From positions 1 to 64,000 of the forward strand of contig CAVPTI010000021.1 in the NCBI GenBank assembly GCA_963708775.1: a DNA stretch of 64,000 nt, given 5' to 3'. Origin of the DNA: JAGVSR01 sp963708775 (GTDB lineage Bacteria; Pseudomonadota; Alphaproteobacteria; Rhizobiales; Hyphomicrobiaceae). The notes beneath the pieces were generated by a model, which saw only the letters and a list, made by a program, of their open reading frames with translations, was not told where the DNA came from and did no database searches. Made by a program: the position numbers and the translations under genes. Each line of letters opens with the position of its first letter. Within the stretch, counting starts at the first letter, position 1. This document shows, in pieces, positions 27,553 through 35,948 of the stretch.

Positions 27553-28252
27553 TGGTTTTTTCCGCTTTCTCGATGAGGAGGACGGCTTGATGATCGATGA
27601 GAACCGGGCGCGGCCAGGGATCGACGGCGATCCGCGCGCCAGGGTCCGGTGTCTCGCCAGACGGCGAACGCACGACGTGAATTCCAGTATCGGCGAGCAG
27701 TGTCTCGATCGAGACAACTCCGGTGAGTTCCCGCACGCCCTCGACCCATACGAAGCGCCCGTCGCGGCCGGTTCGGCGAAGGCCCACGCCCGCCAGTGAG
27801 CCGATGACGCCCCCCTCGGTACCAGTGACGCCGCGCAGAATAATGCCTTCGCGCTGCGCCAAAGCGCGGGCGTCCGCCTGCGTCAGCACGGTGTCCTTCG
27901 CGCGCCGTCCGAACTCCATCACGGTCTCGCCGACGTCGTCAAAGCGCGCGATGGCATAGGCGGCGTCGGACCCCGGTGCGGAGTGTTCCTCAAGGAAGGC
28001 GTAAACGATTTCGGACAGGTCAGTGAGTTCCCCGCCTAACCAATCGAGGTCAAGGCACAGCGAACTGTTGTGAGACGTGTAGGGGATGTCGGGGTGCACA
28101 TAAAGTTGGTGCCGGCTGATGCCATGCACAACCGCCAGACCGTCATCGGCCAGCATGCGGCCAACGCCCCGGGCGCGATGGCCCGTGCCCCGGCTTTCAT
28201 GGTTGTCGGTGTCGTCAATGGCGACGAGGAGGCGGTGGGATTTGATAGCCAT
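27500..28252 (-). CDS. TiaS-like nucleotide-binding domain protein
   Basis: A 250-residue soluble protein. It opens with VAIDDTDNHESRGTGHRARG, matching the I-x-x-D-D-T-D signature of the N-terminal domain of TiaS, the archaeal enzyme that attaches agmatine to tRNA-Ile2. A second domain follows (EGIILRGVTGTEGGVIGSLA), comparable to the next TiaS domain. The RNA-binding OB and zinc-ribbon parts of TiaS are absent, so tRNA modification is unlikely. The gene is translationally coupled to the small membrane protein downstream, and next to a TonB receptor and a binding protein. That points to a role in uptake or use of a metal or cofactor. This combination is not one I can name. Confidence 0.6.
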   Translation of the reverse strand: MAIKSHRLLVAIDDTDNHESRGTGHRARGVGRMLADDGLAVVHGISRHQLYVHPDIPYTSHNSSLCLDLDWLGGELTDLSEIVYAFLEEHSAPGSDAAYAIARFDDVGETVMEFGRRAKDTVLTQADARALAQREGIILRGVTGTEGGVIGSLAGVGLRRTGRDGRFVWVEGVRELTGVVSIETLLADTGIHVVRSPSGETPDPGARIAVDPWPRPVLIDHQAVLLIEKAEKTNGNCDWQLVPRELTKQY

Positions 28253-28434
28253 ATCTTGTCATACATAGATCGGAAGCAAGATTTGGAAAAGGGGCATCTA
28301 TCTCAAGCTGCCAGATTGAGCAGTGTCTGGCACGCCGCGTGCTCCCCCGACGAGCTGCCCGTCCAGCGTTTAGCTCGCAGAAACGGCCGCAGCATGCTAA
28401 CGTGGAAAGATTCCAACTTGCATTTTGGTCTTCC

Positions 28435-28928
28435 ATGCGGATCAGAAAAACCACTCACAACGCCCTACAAATACTCATTGCGGCTGCGCGCTCGGGTGAC
28501 GAGCTCGTAAAAGGAGCAACCATCGCCAAAGAGCTCAATCTGACAGAGCAGAATACATCCAAGATCGTTTATCTCCTTTCGCGCGGCGGGTTCATCAAAG
28601 CCGTGCGCGGTCCGCATGGTGGGATGACGCTTGCAAGAAAGCCGGAAGATATACGGATTGGTGACGTGGTCTTGGCCATGGAGAACATGGCGCTTGAGGA
28701 TGAGCGCCCCGATGCGGGGGGAATCTCACAGGCTTGTTCGATACCGCGCTCGACGCGTTCGTGTCGGTTCTGAACCAACACACCTTGGCAGACATGGCGC
28801 GCACCCGGAAAGGTGGCGCTCTACCGGGATTGAAGCTCATAAAGCGACCGAAGACGTCCCGCGCGCGGAGCAAAGCCTTGATCGTCGACCACCGGACGCG
28901 CAGCGGACCGATCGTCCGCAAAACCTAG
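28435..28928 (+). pseudogene. Rrf2-family transcriptional regulator, one frameshift
   Basis: The winged-helix N-terminus is intact (MRIRKTTHNALQILIAAARS, AKELNLTEQNTSKIVYLLSR, RGPHGGMTLARKPEDIRIGD), as in Rrf2/IscR/NsrR proteins. The frame is lost at a run of six G at 28716-28721. One more G restores NLTGLFDTALDAFVSVLNQH and then TLADMARTRKGG, the family dimerisation helix, ending at 28928. I do not see the three-cysteine Fe-S cluster motif of IscR/NsrR. The gene is divergent from the TiaS-like gene with 180 bases between, so it probably controls that operon. The homopolymer position makes a sequencing error likely; slipped-strand variation is less likely at six bases. Confidence 0.7.
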
Positions 28929-29062
28929 AACTGTTCCATTTTTCGATGATTTTCCATCCGACTATTGACAGCCGGCAGAGTTGAACTGTTCCTTGTCGAT
29001 CGCGGCACCACTTTCGACCGCATACGATTTTGGGGCTTTGCACCCCATCAATTGGGGGACAA

Positions 29063-29596
29063 ATGAATTCATATTTGCGCGCTCTCCACGCGCCTCGGGG
29101 TTTGCCGAAGATGGAACACCATGTCCGGCATAGCAGAGCAGACATTTACGTCGGCACAAGTTTTCGATATTGGCTGACAGGTTTCCGAACCGGCGACCTC
29201 GTGTATTGGGAGCGCGCGTTTGCCATGTCAGCCCGGTCCTTCGGACTTCGCGCCGCTAAGGACGTATGTCGCGATTTCTCGCAGTGGGTACGGATCCTGA
29301 GTGAGCGCTCTCGGCGTGACCTCCTCGTTTCTGCGCCAACCTGCCCTACGTTTGGGCACGATGAATGCGTCGCGATGGCGCTTATCGCGGCCTACCAGAA
29401 CAAGGGATGCCCAGCCCTCCAGATGTGCGCGATGACGCTTCTCGGCTGCGAACCGCGCCACGACGTGTGCACAGTGTCGGATCGCCTGGCGCAACGGCTA
29501 TCGGAGTGCGACCATCATCTTTCGGATGACGCGCTCGGCCATGTCGTGCGGTACGCCGACTTTGGCCCTTGGGCGTCCGCACGCCAAGTTTGCTGA
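29063..29596 (+). CDS. conserved-looking protein of unknown function, Cys-rich
   Basis: A 177-residue soluble protein starting at the ATG with GGGGGAC directly upstream. The sequence has an aromatic-rich first half (IYVGTSFRYWLTGFRTGDLV, ERAFAMSARSFG). The second half carries several cysteines (VCRDFSQW, APTCPTFGHDEC, QNKGCPALQMCAMTLLGCEP), which could bind metal or an Fe-S cluster. I recall similar rhizobial hypothetical proteins but cannot name a family. No signal peptide. It lies between the Rrf2 regulator and a signal-less binding protein, all rightward. Confidence 0.55.
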   Translation: MNSYLRALHAPRGLPKMEHHVRHSRADIYVGTSFRYWLTGFRTGDLVYWERAFAMSARSFGLRAAKDVCRDFSQWVRILSERSRRDLLVSAPTCPTFGHDECVAMALIAAYQNKGCPALQMCAMTLLGCEPRHDVCTVSDRLAQRLSECDHHLSDDALGHVVRYADFGPWASARQVC

Positions 29597-29804
29597 CGCT
29601 CGTCGCATCAATTTCGGTGAGCAGTGGCCGATGAGGTCATGTTCACGCTCCGAACATGAGTGTGGCCGCTTATGGTGGCGTCGGAGATCCGGCCACCGCT
29701 CGCGTTTCGCCGTGCGCATGCCCAACGTTTCCTCGAGGGCTTAGGGGCTTCGGTAACTCAGCGCATGTCGTGCTGCCAACAAGCCAAACGGAGCCAGCAC
29801 ACGC

Positions 29805-30851
29805 ATGAGCCTCAGGATACTCGGGTGGGAGGGTTACGACGATCCCGGTTTAATCGCCCTGTTCAGGGAGAGAACCGGCATCGCGGTGGAGCTCGATGCG
29901 CACATCAGCGACTTCGACGCTGCAGAGCGCGTGCTGACCGGCGTGGGTGCGTGGGATCTCGTCAATATCAACAGTCCGTTTGTGCGGGATGTTCTCTTGT
30001 CCACGGGACACATTGAAGAACTCCGGAGCATGCGGTTGCGTGCGGCTGCTGCGGCACCGATGTCCCCTGTGTTTCAAGAGCTCAACCGCTGGGGAGCTGC
30101 GTCCGATGGCGCCCCGATTGGAGTTTGCCAGAGATTTGGCCCGTTTAATCTCGTCATCAACACCAAAGCGGTTTCGGTGGAAGTTGGAGAAGACCAGGGC
30201 TTTGCGCTCGCCCGGGAGCCTCGCTTTGCCGGTCGATACGGCATCTTGGATTATGAAGATTTCAATGTGATCCACATCGCAATAGCCGCGGGTTTGGATC
30301 CGTTTGTTCGAATGAGCGACCAGCAGGTTCAGGCCTTTAGTCTCACAGCAGAGGCGTGGTATTCGCGAGCAGCGATGGTGACGAGCGATCATCACGCGCT
30401 CAACCGGGCGCTGGTTTGTCGTGATATCGATTTCCACCTGGGTGGGGGCGTTTATACGTGCTCATCCGCGCGGTTTTCAGGTTACACGCAACTGCGGTCC
30501 GTCACGCCGCGGCGTGGTTCAGGCGCGGGACTCGGAGGCATTTCGTTCGTTGAAGTCAACGCGTTGTTGGCCCGTTCGCAGAAGATGGCTGAGGCAACGT
30601 CCTTCCTGGAGTATCTCGTGCAGCCCGAAACGGCTTTGCGTGCGTGTCTGGCGGGCGGTTCCGTCAATCCGGTTCTGCAGATGATGGAGCCGTCTGTCTT
30701 TGCGCAATTCACGGTAGCGCATCTCGATGCTATGCAGTGGGAGACACTGGAGGAGGATCTCAGCCGTTGCGGACAGTATCGAGTCGTTCCCGACTACCTA
30801 CGACTGCGGACCGTACTAAGAGCCGCTCGATCCGCAAAGGCCTCAGCCTAG
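29805..30851 (+). CDS. PotD-like solute-binding protein without a signal peptide
   Basis: A 348-residue protein that begins directly with the mature fold of spermidine/putrescine-type binding proteins (LRILGWEGYDDPGLIALFRE). It continues with WDLVNINSPFVRDVL, FGPFNLVINTKAV, YGILDYEDFNVIHIAIAAGL and a C-terminal lobe (FLEYLVQPETALRACLAGGS). No signal peptide precedes the ATG and no upstream in-frame start offers one, so the protein should stay in the cytoplasm. That is odd for this family. It might sense a polyamine-like ligand or serve as an enzyme-associated binding protein. No ABC transporter genes are nearby. A 208-base gap separates it from the unknown gene upstream; nothing is seen in that gap. 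Confidence 0.65.
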   Translation: MSLRILGWEGYDDPGLIALFRERTGIAVELDAHISDFDAAERVLTGVGAWDLVNINSPFVRDVLLSTGHIEELRSMRLRAAAAAPMSPVFQELNRWGAASDGAPIGVCQRFGPFNLVINTKAVSVEVGEDQGFALAREPRFAGRYGILDYEDFNVIHIAIAAGLDPFVRMSDQQVQAFSLTAEAWYSRAAMVTSDHHALNRALVCRDIDFHLGGGVYTCSSARFSGYTQLRSVTPRRGSGAGLGGISFVEVNALLARSQKMAEATSFLEYLVQPETALRACLAGGSVNPVLQMMEPSVFAQFTVAHLDAMQWETLEEDLSRCGQYRVVPDYLRLRTVLRAARSAKASA

Positions 30852-30979
30852 ACGAGTTGTCGGTTGCGAAAAGGCTTTGCCCCAGAGAGCGGCTGATGTC
30901 ACGGCAGATTACTTAGGGTTCAGAGAGCAAATGCGCATGCTCGCAGGATGAGAAAAAGTTGTAAAACCTACGCGTCCGG

Positions 30980-31951
30980 CTATGCCGTCAATTCATGGAT
31001 GCTGAACTGGGCGCCGCGATCCGTCCAGACGCGCCCAGTGACCCATCCCGCCTCGCGGGCGAGGTTTTGGAACTCTACGATCGTGTACTTGTAGGAATTC
31101 TCCGTATGGATGCTTTCGCCGGCACAAAAACTAAACCGGCGACCGCAAATGGTGATTGTCTGCTCAATTAAGCTGACCAGATGCATCTCAATTCTCCCCA
31201 GTCGCGGATCGTAGATCGCCTCATGCCGGAATGTAGAAATGTCGATCGCGCTGCCAAGATCGCGATTTATCCTGGCGAGTAGATTGAGATTGAACGCAGC
31301 CGTAATGCCCGCTCGGTCATTGTACGCTTGCACCAGTGTTTGAGCATCCTTCTTCAGGTCCACGCCAACGACCAACCGACCGTTCACACTTAGAATGTCG
31401 CGAAATGACTTCAGCAGCGACACTGCCTCCTCAGCCGTCCAGTTTCCGATTGTCGATCCGGGGAAAAACCCAACGCGCGGCCGCTGATGAAGGGTTGCTG
31501 GCAGTTCGATCGAGTCTGCAAAGCTGCTGGTGATCGGATGAACGTTAAGCTTCGGGAACCGGCCCACCAACCGCTTCTTCGCTGCCATCAACGCGGACGA
31601 CGAAACATCAATGGGGACGTAGGCCACTGTCGGCGCCAAATACTGCAACAGAAGTTCCGTCTTGGTGCTTGAACCGGATCCGAATTCAACAAGAACGGCG
31701 TCATCTGGAATGGATGCAGTGATCTCGGCAGCATGCTCGCGTAAGATGCCAACTTCGGTCCGGGTCGGATAGTATTCAGGAAGAACCGTTATCTCTTCGA
31801 ACAAAGCGCTGCCGCGAGCGTCATACAGAAATTGGCAGGGCAACGTTTTGCGTGGCTTTGACAATCCTTCGATCACCGCGGTCGCAAATACCTGCTGCGC
31901 GGGGGTTTCGACTTGCTCGGGTGTGCGGAACAGACGAGCTGGATTTTTCAC
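30980..31951 (-). CDS. egtD: L-histidine N-alpha-methyltransferase
   Basis: EgtD trimethylates histidine to hercynine using three S-adenosylmethionines, the first committed step of ergothioneine synthesis. The sequence has the SAM site (LVEFGSGSSTKTELLLQYL), the family segment FFPGSTIGNWTAEEAVSLL, and the substrate-site stretch YNDRAGITAAFNLNLLARIN. I choose the GTG at 31951, which overlaps the egtB stop (GTGA) and gives 323 residues, the usual EgtD length. The frame is open further upstream but that part is antisense-like to EgtB and lacks family similarity. Cytoplasmic; translationally coupled to egtB. Confidence 0.9.
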   Translation of the reverse strand: MKNPARLFRTPEQVETPAQQVFATAVIEGLSKPRKTLPCQFLYDARGSALFEEITVLPEYYPTRTEVGILREHAAEITASIPDDAVLVEFGSGSSTKTELLLQYLAPTVAYVPIDVSSSALMAAKKRLVGRFPKLNVHPITSSFADSIELPATLHQRPRVGFFPGSTIGNWTAEEAVSLLKSFRDILSVNGRLVVGVDLKKDAQTLVQAYNDRAGITAAFNLNLLARINRDLGSAIDISTFRHEAIYDPRLGRIEMHLVSLIEQTITICGRRFSFCAGESIHTENSYKYTIVEFQNLAREAGWVTGRVWTDRGAQFSIHELTA

Positions 31952-33267
31952 GACGACGCCGCCGCGGCGAGGCGCAGGCCGGAGAACTGCCAACGCTGGT
32001 GGGGATAGAAAAAATTCCGGTAGGTTGCGCGCGAATGCCCCTCCGGCGTCGCGCACGACGCCCCACGCAGTACCTGCTGGCTGATCATGAACTTGCCGTT
32101 GTATTCGCCGATCGCGCCGGCTGGTGCTCGGTAATTCGGATAAGGCTGATACGCGCTTTGGGTCCATTCCCAGACGTCGCCGAACATCTGCCGCGGCCGG
32201 CTGTTATCCCCGGCCTTTGGAGCCGGAAGGGGGCGAAGAGCGCGCGTCGCAAGTGTATTGCCCGTGGCCGGCAAATCTGCGGCTGCAATTTCCCACTCAA
32301 ACTCCGTTGGCAGCCTCTTTCCCGCCCATCGCGAAAACGCATCAGCTTCAAAGTAGGAGACGTGACAGACAGGAGCCGCCGCCGCGACGGGTGCCAGCCC
32401 TTCGAGTGACATCTGGTGCCAACCGGAGCTGTGTTCTTCCCAATAAAGCGGACTTCGCCACTGTTCACGATTGACGAGTGTCCAGCCATCGGCAAGCCAG
32501 AGGGATGGCGTGCGGTAGCCGCCATCGGACATGAAGTCTAACCACTCGCCATTCGTGACCAGCCTGTCCGCAAGGCAGAATGGGCTGATCAGGGCATCAT
32601 GCCGTGGCCGCTCGTTATCCCACGAAAAGCCGTATCCAGAGTGGCCGACCTTTTGAATGCCACCGCTGTATTCAACCCACCGCACCGGTTCGATCGCTGC
32701 TGGCGAACACGGCGCAGACGCTGCCCGGTACGCGGGACGCAAGGGACTGCAGGCAAAGAGAGACAGAATATCGGTCAGAAGCAACTCTTGATGCTGCTGT
32801 TCGTGATTGATCCCGATTTCAATGACCTCGGCTAATTCCTGATGGATGACCGGCTGCGCAAGTAAAGCTGCCAGGGCTTCATCGACATGTGCTCTGTACG
32901 AAAGAACACGCTCGACTGACGGCCGCGTGAGCAATCCGCGATGCCCGCGAGCTTGTCGTGGCCCGACCGCTTCATAATATGAGTTGAAGCAGAAGTTAAA
33001 CGCTTCATCGAATGGCTGGTACCCCTCCACGAATTTCGCCAGAACAAAGGTCTCGAAGAACCACGTGACGTGGGCGAGATGCCATTTGGTTGGGCTGGCG
33101 TCGTCCATCGGCTGGACGGTCATGTCCTCGGCGCTCAGTGGCCGAGCGAGTTCCAGCGACAGCTGCCGAGTCTCGAACAGGCGCTCTGCCATGCGGCCAA
33201 CTGACCTCTCTTGCGCGATGAGGCCTGATGACCTGTGCTTCGTATCGATGCGATCGACCCCTGGCAT
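31948..33267 (-). CDS. egtB: ergothioneine biosynthesis protein EgtB
   Basis: A 439-residue non-haem iron sulfoxide synthase that joins hercynine to a thiol using oxygen. The N-terminal DinB-like domain supplies the iron ligands: HLAHVTWFFETF (first His) and EIGINHEQQHQELLL (HxxxHxE). The C-terminal domain is of the formylglycine-generating-enzyme fold (AFSRWAGKRLPTEFEWEIAA, FGDVWEWTQSAYQPY, RNFFYPHQRWQFSGLRLA). With egtD directly behind in a 4-base overlap, these two genes form the short egtBD operon seen in many proteobacteria. No EgtA, C or E gene is present here. The product protects against oxidative stress. Confidence 0.9.
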   Translation of the reverse strand: MPGVDRIDTKHRSSGLIAQERSVGRMAERLFETRQLSLELARPLSAEDMTVQPMDDASPTKWHLAHVTWFFETFVLAKFVEGYQPFDEAFNFCFNSYYEAVGPRQARGHRGLLTRPSVERVLSYRAHVDEALAALLAQPVIHQELAEVIEIGINHEQQHQELLLTDILSLFACSPLRPAYRAASAPCSPAAIEPVRWVEYSGGIQKVGHSGYGFSWDNERPRHDALISPFCLADRLVTNGEWLDFMSDGGYRTPSLWLADGWTLVNREQWRSPLYWEEHSSGWHQMSLEGLAPVAAAAPVCHVSYFEADAFSRWAGKRLPTEFEWEIAAADLPATGNTLATRALRPLPAPKAGDNSRPRQMFGDVWEWTQSAYQPYPNYRAPAGAIGEYNGKFMISQQVLRGASCATPEGHSRATYRNFFYPHQRWQFSGLRLAAAASS

Positions 33268-33531
33268 CCCACGCTTTCCAAAATACTGAACAATCAGTCG
33301 CTCAACGACACAGGCAACGCTTTGGTTTCCTCAGGCTGTCAATCAGCCCTAACGCTATCCGTCCGGCGGTGACGATCCGGTCATAAGACGTGCGCATGTT
33401 GTCCGGGAGACCTTGGCATCGCCTTGTTTGAAATTGCACCTTCAGCGCGTGTGAAGAAGTTTTCGAACGTCCCGCGGCGTGCTCCCGAGGCTACCATCGG
33501 CAAGCGGGGCCTTAACGGCGAAGGTCACACT

Positions 33532-33783
33532 TCAATCGGGCTTATGAGCTCTCTCTTCGTCCAGCTGTACGACTTTACTTTCAGGGCCATTTACTTCTGA
33601 AAAGTGGCTGACCTTATTCGCGTCGCAGACGTAGATCCACTTATGGTCGAATAGCTCTCCGTCTCGAACATAGCCCAGCATGGGGCCTTTTTGTTTCCGC
33701 CAGAAAAGCACGGGCGCGCCGGAAGTGCCGAGCTTTTCCCAGTTCGGTTCGATAAACTCGTCAATCGATTTCCAGTGAATCAT
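33532..33783 (-). CDS. small hypothetical protein
   Basis: An 83-residue soluble protein rich in Trp, Lys and Glu (MIHWKSIDEFIEPNWEKLGT, PVLFWRKQKGPMLGYVRDGE, FDHKWIYVCDAN). The composition looks like a real folded protein, but I do not recognise a family. It stands alone; the 264 bases between it and egtB hold no gene that I can see. Confidence 0.5.
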   Translation of the reverse strand: MIHWKSIDEFIEPNWEKLGTSGAPVLFWRKQKGPMLGYVRDGELFDHKWIYVCDANKVSHFSEVNGPESKVVQLDEERAHKPD

Positions 33784-33845
33784 ACCCCTGCGCCCCTTGT
33801 GCCTTATCGTGACTGTTTAGCAATATGGCTATGCTGTGGTTGGAC

Positions 33846-34163
33846 TTATAGCAGAATGGTACTTCCGTCGGGTCTCTTCACGTAGACAGCTGTTGGCCCC
33901 AAGAGGCGTTTGCCGATGGCAGCGATCTCCTGAATGCTTTCATAACTGCCCGATACCATCAGGATGGCGACCTCTTCCTTGACGATCTTATTGGCTGGAT
34001 CCATCCAGCCACCCTTGCCGCGATGAATGGTGAACCCGCCGCAGCTGTTGAGTGATGCGTCTTCGAGAGCTGCAATCGCAATCGCGATATCGACGTCGGT
34101 GTTCGGCGTGCCATCCGCTTTGGGGCCCAAGCCGAAGACGAGCGTGTACTCGGTGTTGCTCAT
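33846..34163 (-). CDS. hypothetical protein
   Basis: A 105-residue soluble protein. It starts MSNTEYTLVFGLGPKADGTP, contains VDIAIAIAALEDASLNSCGG and ends AVYVKRPDGSTILL. The alternation of strands and helices suggests a small alpha/beta domain. ATG 34163 has GGGAG upstream; a GTG five codons earlier is possible. No family recognised. The following 290 bases up to the hydrolase show no gene. Confidence 0.5.
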   Translation of the reverse strand: MSNTEYTLVFGLGPKADGTPNTDVDIAIAIAALEDASLNSCGGFTIHRGKGGWMDPANKIVKEEVAILMVSGSYESIQEIAAIGKRLLGPTAVYVKRPDGSTILL

Positions 34164-34456
34164 GGCAGCTGCTCCCACCGTGGCTGAAACTGGATCACCT
34201 GCCGGCGGCCTTTCACGGGATCATTGAACTGGATGTTGGTTCTAATTAGCCAGTAAACTTCTAACGCCACGCCAGCGCAACGACACGGTGACAGCTTTGC
34301 GCTTGCGTCGGGCTCTGCCATTCAACTCCCCTCTCGTGCCATCGCGCTATGCCAGCCGAGTGACCCGGCCCACTCTGTCGATGGGCTAAGCAGCTTGTCG
34401 TTGTGCCGCGGGAACTTAAGTCGCCGCCAGCCGTCCACTTATTCTGGAGGCAATAC

Positions 34457-35470
34457 ATGCAAATTCATAGATCTCGACACGCGTCTTCGCCGCTCTACAA
34501 CGGCTGGATCCAAGCAGCGGCACTGGGAGCCGCGGGTCTGGCAGCTTCCGCTGTACTAGTCCGATTCCTTACTAACAAGGCTGAAAGCGAACATCGCCAG
34601 TTGGGCGAACTCATCGACATTGACAACACTCGCATCCATTATGTGGATCGTGGCAGCGGTCCGGTTGTCATCGTCTTGCACGGCAATGGAGCGATGCTCG
34701 AAGAAATGGACTCGAGCGGGGTGCTGGAACACCTTGCGAAGTCGCATCGAGTCATCGCGCTCGACAGGCCGGGTTTTGGTCTGTCCTCAAGGCCAGAGGG
34801 ACATTGGACCCCAGAACGTGAATTGAAGCTGCTGTTCGCCTTTATGCGAAAGCTGGGGCTAGACCGACCAGTTATCGTCGCCCACTCTTGGGCTACGTTG
34901 GTCGCGGTGAATTTGGCGCTCGATGAGCCGGACGCGATCTCAGGCTTGGTATTAATCGGCGGATATTTCTACCCGACGACGCGTACGGACGTGGCGATTT
35001 AGAGCTTCGTTGCCACCCCTATCGTGGGCGACGTTTTCCGACACACGCTTATGTCGTTCATTTCGCGCGCGGTCGCTCCGATGGCGTTCGACAAGATGTT
35101 TGCGCCGCTGACACCACCGCAAGCGTTTTTAGAAGCTTATTCTGTAGCGATGGCCACCAGACCTAGCCAACTTGGTTCGGTGGCCTTTGACACGGTAGAG
35201 ATGCCAATTGCTGCCGGCCGGCTTGCTTCGCGGTACACGGAGTTGCTCATCCCGATCGCTCTTATCGCTGGCGCCGGTGACCAGATCTCGACACTCGCCC
35301 ATCAAAGCAGACGACTTAATAGCGAGTTGCCTAACAGCACGATCGATGAGGTTCCAGATGCGGGACATATGCTCCATCACGCCTATCCTGACCTGGTCGA
35401 ACGACGGGTCGCACAGGTGTTCGAGCGCACGGTCCGACCGATTGACGCCAGCTTGGAGCCAGCCTCTTAA
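34457..35470 (+). pseudogene. alpha/beta hydrolase interrupted by an in-frame TAG
   Basis: One continuous reading frame for an alpha/beta hydrolase of about 337 residues is broken only by TAG at 35000-35002. Before the stop come an N-terminal membrane anchor (QAAALGAAGLAASAVLVRFL), the core strand and oxyanion region (VVIVLHGNGAMLEEM) and the nucleophile elbow VAHSWAT, which has Ala where many members have Gly. After the stop the same frame gives the lid, the acid region (ALIAGAGDQISTLAHQSRRL) and the catalytic His (DAGHMLHHAYPDL). The ATG at 34457 has GGAGG. A single C-to-T or A-to-T type substitution would explain the stop. Translational readthrough is possible but unsupported. Confidence 0.75.
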
Positions 35471-35499
35471 CTTGACGCGGCTGCCGGACTTAACAGGAA

Positions 35500-35529
35500 A
35501 ACCCCCGATAGAGAAATCTATCGGGGGTT
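35500..35529. terminator. strong intrinsic terminator
   Basis: A perfect 13-bp stem (AACCCCCGATAGA and its complement) closes a GAAA tetraloop 30 bases after the hydrolase stop. It ends in a short TT tail on both strands, so it may work in both directions. Confidence 0.85.
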
Positions 35530-35686
35530 GCTTATGTAGCGGGTCAGCCAAACTCGGCAGCCCTACTACTGATCCGCAGAGCTGCCGAATTTCTCGATAT
35601 TGGGCAAATGGGCGATCGTTGATCCTGGGGATCGAGCGACGCAGACATTCTGTACCCCGCAGACTTTATCTTTTCAGCAGCACCAT

Positions 35687-35724
35687 CTTCCAGAAGCTTC
35701 TCCGTCTTCCAGAAGCTTCTCCGT
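35687..35724. repeat. 19-bp perfect tandem duplication
   Basis: CTTCCAGAAGCTTCTCCGT occurs twice in immediate succession. Each copy contains the palindrome AGAAGCTTCT. It lies in the 420-base gap between the hydrolase terminator and the HWE kinase, where I see no gene. It could be a slippage duplication or a pair of operator half-sites. Confidence 0.8.
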
Positions 35725-35948
35725 CTAGTCACCTGCCAGCAAAGTTGCCGTATATCCTTCCTCCGAGGCATGTAGTTTAGACGGCCGACCTGCTAAACCA
35801 GGACGCTGGTTCTGCACCTAGCAGATAAGGTTCCGCTTCAGCATGGCAATCGGTCGTTCAGCAGGCGTGACTGCTTAAACGTCGGGACGTCACGTTAGCT
35901 GCGCTGCCTGGGACGGAAATCCCCGCGGATCAGCTTAAGGAAGCTTAA

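Noticed and set aside
28711..28725. Phase variation at the G6 run in the Rrf2 gene
   Set aside because: Six bases is short for phase variation and other genes show similar single-base breaks, so error or mutation is more likely.
35000..35002. TAG read as pyrrolysine or another recoded residue
   Set aside because: Alpha/beta hydrolases have no recoding at this place and nothing else suggests amber recoding; a point mutation is simpler.
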